Below the pieces are notes generated by a model. It was not told the origin of the DNA. It did no database searches and saw only the letters and a list, made by a program, of their open reading frames with translations. From Stropharia rugosoannulata (taxonomy: Eukaryota; Basidiomycota; Agaricomycetes; Agaricales; Strophariaceae): a DNA stretch of 64,000 nt. The translations under genes were made by a program, and so were the position numbers. Shown here one piece after another: positions 21,788 to 32,198 of the stretch. Location of the stretch: positions 1,674,001 through 1,738,000 of the forward strand of contig JANCIK010000004.1 in assembly GCA_028532985.1 (NCBI GenBank), given 5' to 3'. Position 1 is the stretch's first letter. Each line of letters opens with the position of its first letter.

Positions 21788-23098
21788 ATGGCAGGACCCA
21801 TAAATGTGACCTATAGTGACCTGTCCCCCGAGCTCGTATACAAGGGATCCTGGTCTGCAGATGCCTGGAGCGCACCCAATGCGGGCTTGAATGGCACTGT
21901 TCATGTTACAACTGACGCAACCGCGTCGGTAATTTTTGTAAGTATTTTCTCTCCCTGTCCGATCTGAATTTTAACTCTAATATTTAGACATTCCCATGTC
22001 TGTGTGCCCTGATCTGTCGCATAAAGCGTTGCTTAACGTTTCTCAGTACCAGCTGTAGAGTTCTACTACTTTGGGTTCGGAAGGTCCACCGGGGCTCTCT
22101 ATACAATATGTATCGATGATTGCTCGACCTTCAGTGTTATCAACGGATTCAACGCCACAGACGATGGTAACAATCCTCCTGTATGTTCCTCAGTTCGTCG
22201 GTTCTTTTTATTTGATATAACTTACCGAGAAAAATAGGCTGTACTGTACCAGAAATCTTTTGCGACGCCTGGAATCCACCGAATTGTTCTTACGAATACA
22301 GTAGACCCACGCGGAACGCCCCTGGGCTCTTCACAACTCTGCGTGGCGAGCTTCGTGCTTACAACGTTGATGGATGGTGGACCCTTGATTATCAACTCAA
22401 CAACACCTTTTCCCTCAGCTAGTAGCATCCCGCTGCATCCGTCTCTGCCTTCTACTGTGCCCTCGAATCAGGCCGCCTCAACTGTACTTTCAAGTACAGT
22501 ATTGGTTCCTGGTAAGACCACAGGGACGACAGGTCCGCAGCCTGATATGTCCCCGCCGCCTGTTGGAACGACAACCTTTGTCGGCTCTTCAACATCTGCC
22601 ACCGCTGCTGCTCATTTAAGCCCCGAACAACGACGCCTTGCGTCGCCTGCCATCGCAGCGGCGGTCATTGCAGCATGTTCAGCCTTGTGCATCATCCTCA
22701 TGGGGTTCGTCCTAGTACGACGCTGGCGCAGACGCCGCTTGATGTCTGCGCGCCGTGCAAATGCCAGCACATACACCTCCCCCATGGCGTATAGACCATG
22801 GGGACCTATCCCGTCCCTGCCTGCCACCGGTACTATGAACGATCGTAAGATACGCCTCATAGGCGTAGCGGACTCGGCGGGGCAAATCACTCAAAGTAAA
22901 TCTGCGTTGGTGGCATCGCAGACTAGAGAAAGGGCGCTGCCAGATACTCCCCGTGTTGCCCGTGTTGCTCCCACAAGGCGGCACTCGGGCCGGTCGCGTG
23001 CAGGCCGACGACGCAATGTAGGATTGCGGAGTGTGGCAGGACAACAGCTTGCTTCTATAGCGGAAACGCAGCCGCCAGAGTACATGAGCGCCGTGTGA
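21788..23098 (+). CDS. Array copy 5: single-pass membrane protein with PPEY tail (subfamily A)
   Basis: Four exons: 21788-21937, microexon 21988-21997 (ACATTCCCAT), 22047-22180 and 22238-23098. The ectodomain starts MAGPINVTYSDLSPELVYKG and continues NGTVHVTTDA, TFP, LPAVEFYYFGFGRS, ALYTICIDDC (C-x3-C), NNPPA and RGTPLGSSQLCVASFVLTT. It has a Ser/Thr/Pro stalk with extra sequons, a helix (IAAAVIAACSALCIILMGFV), basic RRWRRRRLMSARR, then NASTYTSPMAYRPWGP, NDRKIRL and terminal TQPPEYMSAV. It is closest to copy 4 in every segment and in its 3' flank, so these two are sister duplicates. The microexon donor is GTCTGT, weaker than in the other copies. Ectodomain, helix and tail all appear intact. 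Confidence 0.82.
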
Positions 23099-24102
23099 TG
23101 TCTCGCAAAGATATATTATTTTGCATAAACTATTTATTCGTACATCTTTTAACGCTCCTGCGCACCCAGATTATATTTATATCCGCATTTGGTTAATTAT
23201 GTGCCATATTTGGTAATGAGACGCTGAACCATGAACGCTCTTGCTGACATTGTTCTGGGTACTATCTGCGGCGCATGCGTAATCGACTGGAGAAAGCATA
23301 GAAAAGTATAGCGGGATGCCCTCTCTTGTCTCACAGGAGACCTGTGCCTGAGCCCGTCATCAATATGGCTGTGTGGTAATACCTTGATGTAGATCGTGTT
23401 TTGGCCTATCTGGACGGCGATCATTATTCTGCAAAATGTATTATACTGTATTATCATCTCAAAATAAGGTGTCTAAAATCATTATGTTTAAGCTCGACTC
23501 CCCCTGTGATGTGATGATAGTAGTGAATAGTAGTACCGCTAATCTGCCGCATGATTCACAGAGATAATTCATAGTTCACTTTATCGTACATCTCGGCAGT
23601 TTATGCTTGTAGTTATGGTTTTCCTCGTTAGACAGAACTCAATATATACACGATTCTCTTGTCTACAATAAGTATTACAGGAGAAAGTTAGTAATAGCAT
23701 AAGAACAAGTGCACTTACTATACATAAAGTAAACTGAGTCTGTCGTGCGAAGCCTGAAGGTACTACATAACCGGAAAATTCCGGGTGAGAATGTCCATAA
23801 ACTTAGGCAATCAGTATATGTAAGTATGTACTCTACTGCTCGGTTACTAGTTCATTCCGCCCATCAACAACCCATCAAGGCTTCAGGCCGTTCATGCTTG
23901 GAAACAAGTTGATCCAATTACGCTCCACCCTTGATTGGTTCAAAACGGCTACCAAAGACGAAGCACGAACAAGACATCATGGCAACCATGAAAACCTCCA
24001 CTACAAATTGATATAAGCTGCGCGGGCGGGCAACAGTCAGTCTCTGACTACTTCCCTTCTCGATAACGAATGTAGAGTATGTACACGGCAACTTTCTGAG
24101 AA
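23099..24102. other. Intergenic between copies 5 and 6, including duplicated flank
   Basis: The first 330 bp contain the second copy of the flank shared with copy 4. The rest (23450-24100) is AT-rich with no gene-like frame; it ends in the promoter and leader of copy 6. Confidence 0.5.
23165..23430 (+). repeat. Duplicated 3' flank, unit 2 (downstream of copy 5)
   Basis: Counterpart of 21060-21265. Order of matching anchors is preserved: TTTGGTAA near 23210, AACG..TTGCT near 23235, ATCTGGACGGCGA near 23410. Insertions make this unit longer. Confidence 0.6.
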
Positions 24103-25362
24103 ATGGCTCAGAATTCCCTTGTTATTGACGACACCAATACCACTATTCTCAACTATCAGGGTGCTAATTGGATTGGTGGTGCATGGTCGACACATACTGG
24201 CGACACCGGTACTCTGCACACCACCAACGCCCTTAATGCCAATGTTTCATTTGTGCGTCCTTGTCGTTCTCTACATGCCTCGAGTCATGTACAAACTCTT
24301 CTTCTACGTAGTCGCTGCTTCTGGGTTCCAATTCTGGGGCATGAAGCGCTCAAAAGGCGGGCGTTATGGAATATGTTTTGACTGCTTAGGTCCGCAGCCC
24401 TCTCTCAATCTTCAGTTCATCGATGCATTCGACGCCTCGGATGACGGACAAAATCCTCCAGTACGCTTGTACCTTGAATTAACTGTGTAGACGGAACTTA
24501 GGAATGTACTGATTTGTACAGGTTATGTTATTCAATCAAACATTTGATACACCCGCGAAATATACTGTTCTGCTGATCAACGAGCCTGATCCCCAAGGTA
24601 CACCCACCAACAACTCACAGCTTGCAGTGGATAGGTTTGTGCTCCTCACAGGTGACTCAACTCAAACGTCATCAACAATCCGACCTGCGGTTACCACGAT
24701 CTTATCGTCTGTTGATATCCCAACGTCGAGCTCCAACAGGTGATTGTTTTCTATGCGCATTTCTCGAACAATATCTCACTGTCGATTTTATAAGCTCCAC
24801 ACCATCGGGCATTGTCACCGCAAGTATAACGGGGTCCACGCATTCAGGCATACAGTCGCATCCGCTCTCGGTAGGCGCCATCGCCGGGGCTGCTCTGGGA
24901 GGTCTCACACTTCTCAGTGCCGTCATATTTTTCTCGTACTGGTTCGGCCTGCGTGCCGCGCGCCATACGCGCAGTACGCGCTCTGAAGATGCTGAAGCGT
25001 TTGTTACTCCCCATGAACCACCCATGCCAACGAAGGGAAGATCGCCTGCGCCTAGCGTGCCATCGAGCAAGGCCAGCCCAAATTCTAGTAGCGCACGGCT
25101 CCTGCATACGCAGATGCGTATCGTTCACCAAGCTAATCTACTCGCTCAATCGTTGTCAACAGCCGTGGGCACGCATCGTTCGGAATTGGGACTGCCACGC
25201 CTGTCTGTCGATGCGGCCCCTTCAGAAATAATGTCCGAGAGGTCAGGACTTCTGCCAGATTACTCTGATCTGTTTGGGCCCGACAGGTCTACAGATGGGA
25301 TTGGGGAGCCCTTGGGGGTGGGACACATCGATCGCGCGAAAGTTGCAAAGAAGGGCCCATAG
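24103..25362 (+). CDS. Array copy 6: single-pass membrane protein with LPDY tail (subfamily B), irregular exon 1 junction
   Basis: Exon 1 begins at 24103 (MAQNSLVIDDTNTTILNYQG). Exon 3 starts at 24312 (AASGFQFWGMKRSKGG) and gives GRYGICFDC (C-x2-C). Exon 4 runs 24522-24739 (LFNQTFDTPAKYTVLL, GTPTNNSQLAVDRFVLL) and an extra intron leads to exon 5, 24795-25362 (helix IAGAALGGLTLLSAVIFF; tail SEIMSERSGLLPDYSDLF). The 10-nt microexon is absent and the standard exon-1 donor at 24253 would put exon 3 out of frame. A weaker donor a few bases downstream (24257 or 24263) restores frame, so the gene may still be translatable. Otherwise it is a recently broken copy. No frameshift is seen elsewhere. Confidence 0.66.
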
Positions 25363-26321
25363 GATGAAGAAAGGTGAATACTGAATCTTTTTGAACGGAC
25401 AGGATCACACTCACTGTAAGCTACAGATCAGTGAAAAAGCAACCCAGCTACTATTACTGAAATAACATGTTGAGGGAGTTGTACTAATAAATCGTTATAA
25501 CTACCTCCAGTGGCATATGTACATAGTGGGGCCTGATGGTCATTATAATTTGAGCGTGTGATTTGTAATCCTCTCAGCCTAGCTTCTATCTCATCTAATC
25601 AAAGTCAAAAGGTATAAATGTCTCATCAAATCGTCTTACGAAACGTTGTTAAAGAAGATCCGAGTGATGCTTTACTAGCTCGACATTTGAAAATTTGCTC
25701 TTGACTGCTTGTTTAAGCCTCGAAGTTAGATGAAGAGAGAAGAGAGAACTTCAACGTTGATATGTGCTGACGATACACTTAATTTTGGGGGGGACATCGG
25801 ACAAGGACAGCAAGGAACAGCCACTGGCACGTTGGGTCAGAGTTTAGTGGAAAGGCTCTTTTTGGATATTTGATTGCCTAATTTGGGAGAGTTCCTCAGA
25901 TCTCTGAATGTGACCTCAAACGCGGTAGATTGTTGGTAGATCGTTGCGTACCTCGGAGGGAACTGTCACAAGTCTTTGCTTGGAAGCCTGGATACATACA
26001 ACTTGGCAGATGTCACTCAAGACAGTAAGTGCATGATTATCTTCCGAAGTCTCGGCAAACACAAAACAATATTAGAAATGTTGAGCGGCTTGTACAGTTT
26101 GCAGACTCCTGTCTGAGGATTCAAAACGGTATGAACACTGGAGGGCGGCAGTACCCTGGGATGAGGAACACAGATGATGCCTCGCTTGATGCTTTTGATC
26201 TCGGTGCATAATAACATTCTGCCCTAGAGTCTGAATCTGCCTCGCATACGCATAAAGATAAGTAACATATTTGCATTACCATTAACTTTCCCCCAGCTTT
26301 CCACCAGTACTTCTTTTACCT
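25363..26321. other. Intergenic between copies 6 and 7
   Basis: AT-rich, about 960 bp. Frames at 26017-26217 lack motifs. No mobile-element ends or RNA genes recognised. Confidence 0.5.
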
Positions 26322-27483
26322 ATGGATAGTAATATCGTCAATGTGACTTATCCTGATACCGCTCCCCAGTTCGATTATCATGGAAGCTGGTTCCCGGGTA
26401 CATGGGATGCGAATAATGTCGGAAATTTAAACGGCACGCTACACGGTACAAACAACCAATCAGCAGAGGTGTCATTTGTAAGTTAACCTATGTCTTTATT
26501 CTTTCATGGTGTTGTTTATATACTTCTACAGACATTTCCAGGTTGGTCTCAGCGTTAATCTTACATCTTTCCTTTTTGAACGTCTGCCTAATCGATCAGT
26601 CCCCGCGTTGGCGTTTTACTATTATGGAATAGGACGCTCACGTGGTGGCCTTTACAAAATATGTACCAATAACTGTACTTCGGAACCGTCATTTTCTACG
26701 GTTGATGCATATAATGCTACAGACGACGGCCATAATCCACCCGTATGATTGAATATCATCCACTGGAATATCTAGGTCATCACTAATCCGTGTTTAACAT
26801 TGCAGGTTGTACTCTATCATGAATCATTCACAACACCTGGCATCCATAAAGTTACTCTCAAAAATTCTGCAGACCAACGTGGATCGCCTGCGGGTAATTC
26901 ACAGCTCTGTGTTGTGAGCTTCGTACTCACAGTATGGCAGAACTCGACAAGAAGTATAGGCCAATCCGTGACAACAACTTCAACTGTTACTTTGTCGTCA
27001 GTTTCCGATGGACCAAGCTTGAGCTCTAGTTCTTTGATTCACCCATCGACTAGTAGTGCAAATATCAAGACAACCTCACCTACCTCCGATGGTGGATCTC
27101 AAGCCACAGCTATTAGACAAGCTGCTCATATGTCCACAAGTACAATAGGTGGCATCACAATTGGCGCTCTTGCCTTAATCTCAATAGGCGCCGTCGCACT
27201 GTACTATTTTTATTTGCGCTCAAACCTCAGGACAAAGCTCAAGGTTGCTAAGAAAGTTAACAATCCACAAAGACTACCCGACTTTAGTGCGCACAGCAGG
27301 CCTAATATGACAGCTCATGTAGTGGGCGTCTATTTGTCAGAGCCCCAAAGTCTGTGGGGTACCTCCGCAGAGCAGGTAGTACACAAACATAATGCAGGAC
27401 CTATTTTTGGAAAAGACGCCCCTCCTCCAAAGTACGACGGGATTTTAGAGGAATATAAGGGTAGTTATTTAAATTTTACGTAA
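26322..27483 (+). CDS. Array copy 7: single-pass membrane protein with PPKY tail (subfamily A)
   Basis: Four exons: 26322-26477, microexon 26532-26541 (ACATTTCCAG), 26600-26742 and 26806-27483. The ectodomain reads MDSNIVNVTYPDTAPQFDYH, NGTLHGTNN, VSF-TFP-VPALAFYYYGIGRS, GLYKICTNNC (C-x3-C), HNPPV and RGSPAGNSQLCVVSFVLTV, so it belongs with copies 4 and 5. The tail is different: the juxtamembrane SPMAY block is missing, the region after the helix (IGALALISIGAVALYYF) is Lys-rich, and the PY-type motif sits in DAPPPKYDGILEEY rather than at the extreme end. Codon choice is more AT-rich than in copies 3-5. The copy appears intact; about 325 residues. Confidence 0.8.
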
Positions 27484-28705
27484 ACCGTTTCTCTTCTGCT
27501 TTCCAGCCGTATGTTTACTAGAACGAACTCTTTCACATGTACTTATCTTGAACGACAAAGTTTTCAGTAACGATCTCGGCTGCCTTTTAATCCTGACATA
27601 GTAAATGTCTACATAAACATGCTATTAGTGAGTTTGTTTATAGATCTTTTTCACCGTGTCGACTCACCGAAAGTACAGCTAAAAACAGACTCGCTACTCT
27701 CAAGTTCCTGCAAGATTCAGGGATGTTGATGGACCCTCTCGGGGAAAAAATTCCATTTACGGAATGAGAGGTCGTGTTACTTAAGTCAGTGCATCGGCTT
27801 CGGTGTGCGGGAGACTTCGGACTTGCGCCGTAGCTTCCCAATTGAACGCCCGCGCTCTTGAGCGCTCGTTGCACTTCATTGCTCCCTCATTGCCTCCGCT
27901 GACTATCAGCCGGTTAGCGCAGACCCGCTGCTTCTCACGACACACACATGTCGTGTACAGTCTACTGTCTGACAAGCGCTCCAGTGGACCGTAGACATTC
28001 AAGTCTTATCGCGCAGAGCAAACGCAGAGTCGAGAGATGCGACAAATTACACAATCTAAAGGGGGTGGTCCCAAGAAAGCGGCACAAGACACGTTACTGC
28101 ACTGGCTGGATGGAGGCTGTGCAATGGAGTTCCGCAACAATTCTTTCGTTGTTCTCGTATGTATGTATTCTTTCCCATGTAGAAGACAGAAACAAACATC
28201 CTGTTACTGACACTGCCCTAGAGACCATCCTTCTTAGATATTACAACAACTTTCAAGTTCAATAAGCCTGATGAATTTCATTCGCTGTTGGGCGACTTCT
28301 GCAGTAAAATCGACTCGAGTTGCCATACATCATACATGCACACAGATGCCAAGTATGTTTGTGCTGAAACGGGCTGATGAAACTCTGAGATGCTCCAATG
28401 GTAACTCCACTGATACTTATTCTCACAACCCTGTTTAGCCCTGTTTTCGACTGAAAATGGGCGCGCCAAGGTTAGTCACGGTGTCGCTTGTAGGGGGATA
28501 TCCTGGGATACATACCATGATATGAGGGAATGTGTCAATGATCCAGGGCAAATGGTAGGTAACCAATTCATTCCAATGTAGCGCCTTGTCAGTCCGCGTA
28601 ACCCAATAGTCAAGCCCACTCTCTCACCTTTTCTGCCTTTTTCGCCACTGTCAAATCCTCGTCAAGGGCTTTGATCGATTAGACCCATTTCTTTTCTTAT
28701 GTGGC
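27484..28705. other. 1.2-kb intergenic between copies 7 and 8
   Basis: Overlapping short frames on both strands around 27640-28270 have no recognised motif and no family resemblance. Part is GC-richer (27790-27960) than the flanks. I cannot assign a gene or an element. Confidence 0.45.
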
Positions 28706-30058
28706 ATGTCTACTACGCAGATCTATGACGATACCAACGCGGCCTTCATCTATCAGCCTGCAGATGCATGGACTGCAGGCAACTGGAACGCCAGTAGTGT
28801 TGATCAAAGTGGGACACTACATGTTACCAATAACCTTGCCGCAAACATAACTTTTGTAGGTTCTTTGTTTCTTTCAACTTCAAGGACTGTGGCTAATGCT
28901 GTCTAGACATTTCCTGGTAATGTCGTTTCATCGTTCAACAGTTTTCAATGCGCTTACAGATACCAGTTCCTGCCAGTGGTTTCTCTTACTTCGGGATCCA
29001 GCGTAGTCGTGGCGGGTTGTATGGGATATGTATTGACTGCACTCCCGGTGCCCCTAATTTTATCTCAGTTGACGCCTTCAACGCTTCTGACAATGGCGCT
29101 AATCCACCTGTGCGTATACTATCTGGAGATCTTCGCAGCTGAGCTTAGCATACAACAGGTCCTTCTATTTCAAAGAAACTTTTCAACACTCGGTGTACAC
29201 CAAATAATCATCCAAAATATGGCCGACCCACGCGGTACACCGGCGGGAAACTCCCAGATCACCATTGACCGCATTGAATTAATTGTTCCCGGGGAGGGAG
29301 GTGGGACGACGACAGTCACAGCACCCAGTAATCCTACCAATACGGGTTCCTCGCCAACGACCTCAGAGACTTCAGCTACTCACAAATCCACCCCGATTGG
29401 TGCTATAGTGGGAGGTGTGCTTGGTGCTCTCGCCTTCGTCGTCGGGGCTATCATCTTATTTTTCTGGCTACGCCTGAGACGGAAACGCGCTTATGACCCC
29501 GCACGGCAAGCTGCCCTCTCCCCCTCGGTATCGCAGTTCCAGCCCGATCCATTCTTTTCTAGCAATAGTGAGACGATGGGTGCGAGTCCGAACTCAGCCC
29601 CAAGTCCTCCTTTAACGAGTCAGAGCCCTTGGGGTGGCTATGGCACCGGATTAAGCACGGGCACGACGGTCAGTGAAAAGTCTGCTGCAGCAGAGCGGAA
29701 CTACCATCAGCGGATGATGCCGTCTGTTACTTCCGTTGCTACATCAGTGCAACCTCCGTCGTCTGCCTCCGTCTCTGGATCAGGCTCGGGTCCTCCAAGT
29801 GCAGTGGGTCCTAGTCGGAGCTCCGGACCACGGCGCGAGCAGGATGCAGGACCGCTACCGGCGCCACTGGATGACGAGGAAGAGGAAGAAGATACTCTTC
29901 CCCCGGAATATGGGCAGGTTTTTGCACGTCGGTCCACCCGGAGAAGTCGGCGGACAACAGCACCTCTGCCAGATGTTCCTCCTAGTCCGCCAGTGGCCGA
30001 GAAAAGGCTATATCATCACGTTCTTTCTACTGTGAATGACAGCGAAGAAGGGTCATAA
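28706..30058 (+). CDS. Array copy 8: single-pass membrane protein with PPEY tail (subfamily B)
   Basis: Four exons: 28706-28855, microexon 28907-28916 (ACATTTCCTG), 28967-29109 and 29159-30058. The ectodomain reads MSTTQIYDDTNAAFIYQ, GTLHVTNNLAANITF, TFP, VPASGFSYFGIQRSRGG, GLYGICIDC (C-x2-C), NPPV and DPRGTPAGNSQITIDRIEL, which lacks the third cysteine of subfamily A. A short stalk precedes the helix (AIVGGVLGALAFVVGAIILF). The tail shares VSEKSAAAERNY and QDAGPLP with copy 3, contains an acidic run (DDEEEEEDTLPPEYGQVF) and extends 45 basic, Pro-rich residues beyond the PPEY, the longest tail in the array. It is the last copy, ending 185 bp from the convergent NYN gene. About 447 residues. 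Confidence 0.81.
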
Positions 30059-30242
30059 TATTCACGAGTCAATTAGGAAGCCTTATATCATTCCGGTTTA
30101 ACTACATTCCTGTGTTGCATGTTAAACCACACTTATTGTCTGTGCTTTATTACACTGCTTATAGCACCCATAACCATGTACTATAGTCCTTTGCGTATCT
30201 GTTATCTAACATATGCATTCGCTAGAGTGAAGATGTACTTCA

Positions 30243-31979
30243 CTATGGATCACCAACATTGGCATCAAACCACTCAGGTTTCAACGATATCCATGCGGCA
30301 CCTTCCTGCCCCCCAAGCTGTACAATGCCGCGGTCAACTGCGAGTGCTACATAGTCTCTGAACTTGGAAACACCAGCGTTCTGATAAGTCACTCCGTTCT
30401 TGGCGATTTCTAATGCAATGGGAGAGCGCAAAGGACGAAGAACACCCCTTGCTCTATAAGCCTGAAGCGATTTGATCAATACTCGAAATATTGACGGCAC
30501 AACAAGGGAGGTAACTGGGCCGCCATAGGTCGGTACCACTTCTCGATGGGGCAGCGCGGCTACAGCCTTATGCACAACCTCCGAGACTTGCGATTGTGGG
30601 CTGGCGAGCAATATGCCGTTGGCCTCGAGCTTTGGCAACACGACGATTGTTGTGGCTTTTTTACTGGCATAATTTCCTGTTTCAGCTGACGGGTCAACAC
30701 GACAAAGAGTCGATGGAGGGGTCGCCGTGACTATTGAGATAGTGCTTTGCGCACTTGGAGTCGGGGACACCGCTCGCGGTAGTAAAGCAATCGAACTAAG
30801 GCTTTCACCTTTGGATGGCTCCGCTCCATTACAGTGAACTACTTGACTCTCATCAAGTGGCCTTGCCTGTTTGTAATTACCGAATGCTAATGCTGTACGC
30901 CTCGAAATTTCTCCCGATGTTGTATTAAGCAAATTATCGACGCTCTGTTTTGTGTAGAGTGGGAGGCCCGAATCCACAGGAGACTCGGACGATGTAATAT
31001 AGTCGTTATAGATGTCGCTATTCATGTTGTGTTGCGCGGCATCTACGGAACGACTGGCACCATGAGTACTATAATGGATAGAAGTAGACGCTGATGATTG
31101 AATGCGCTCTACAGTATCCGCCCTTGGCTGCGGAGGTTCGACAGAATTGTACTCCGGCACTAATCTTGGAAATGGTGATAGGATGATGTCAGGATCTGGG
31201 GACTGCTTCAGCCATTGACTTTGATTCTTGAATGGTGTATTGGACATCTCAGCAAGGCTGCGCCTCTCTGTAATATTATGAAGATATCGTACAAGGTCTT
31301 CTTTGTCTGTCCGATGAACATCTCCTTCTCCTGCATTTTGTCGGCCTTGAAATAGTGACTGCATGGTGGGCGATACATAACTATTCGGCAGTTGGTCGGT
31401 CTTGTTCAATACGTCGCTGTACAAGAGACAGGTAGATGCCTGTGCAGTCAAGCTAGAATGTGCATTCGGGAGTGTCACCAACACCACACGGTATCGCCGT
31501 AAGCTGAGTATTGATAGCGCGTATGCAAAGTCTCGGTCGCCTGAGATCAAGATGACTGTAGCAGGTGCCGGGTTGTCAATAGCATATGCTAGCATATCCA
31601 CTATGCTTACGCACACACGACACTTATAAGAGGTTGTCCACGCTCACACAAGTAGTAATTCTCACCAATGATCATCTTGTCGGCTACTTCTTTGCGTCCA
31701 TTGTGAGGGCAATCTATCAGAGAAACACCGGACGCTTGGAACTCAGAACGAAGCGTAGTTGCGCGAGCAGTAGAGAGAAGATCTGAGACTCCGAGGTATG
31801 CTTTGAAAGACTTCACGCTTCCATAATGATTAGCCATTGAGCGCAGACTGTTTACAATGACGCATCCTGAAGTATTGGTCGGGGCAGGACAGTTTTCTAT
31901 GTACAAACCCGTTAAAGTCACGGCCACAGTACCGCATCAAAACCTTACCGTAATCCCAAAAGATAGCAACGTCCGCCAT
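30243..31979 (-). CDS. NYN-domain (MARF1-like) putative endoribonuclease with LOTUS-like C-terminus, copy 1
   Basis: Three exons (31949-31979, 31666-31896, 30243-31600) give 539 residues. The N-terminus MADVAIFWDYENCPAP is the NYN/PIN-like start with catalytic Asp and Asn. VADKMIIVDMLAYAIDN and ISGDRDFAYALSIL supply the other acidic positions, so an active metal-dependent RNase is plausible. A Ser/Thr-rich disordered middle of about 250 residues leads to a folded C-terminus (PLRSPIALEIAKNGVTYQNA, KFRDYVALAVDRGIVQLGG) resembling an OST-HTH/LOTUS RNA-binding module, as in MARF1. Known relatives control mRNA stability in meiosis; the role here is inferred. It lies next to a diverged paralogue in the same orientation and convergent with array copy 8. 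Confidence 0.82.
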
Positions 31980-32198
31980 ACTGTCAACGCTAGAAGCGGA
32001 TATCTGCTCTTGAGGGCTCTTTCAACGCAATGAATGGTGGGACGTATTGCAAAGGACAGCAGATTCTTGCTTCACCGAGTTAGTCCATTTCGTAGGTGCA
32101 TTTAAAACGGATCGAGAATTCGAGTGATTCATCATAATGGGCTCTGCCAAACTTTATGTATTAATAGAATGGATGTAGACAACGTCTCCCAAGATCAA

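Noticed and set aside
24283..24290. 4-nt AG-TCAT-GT unit as a replacement microexon in copy 6
   Set aside because: It would require introns of about 32 and 23 nt, too short to splice; a shifted donor is simpler.
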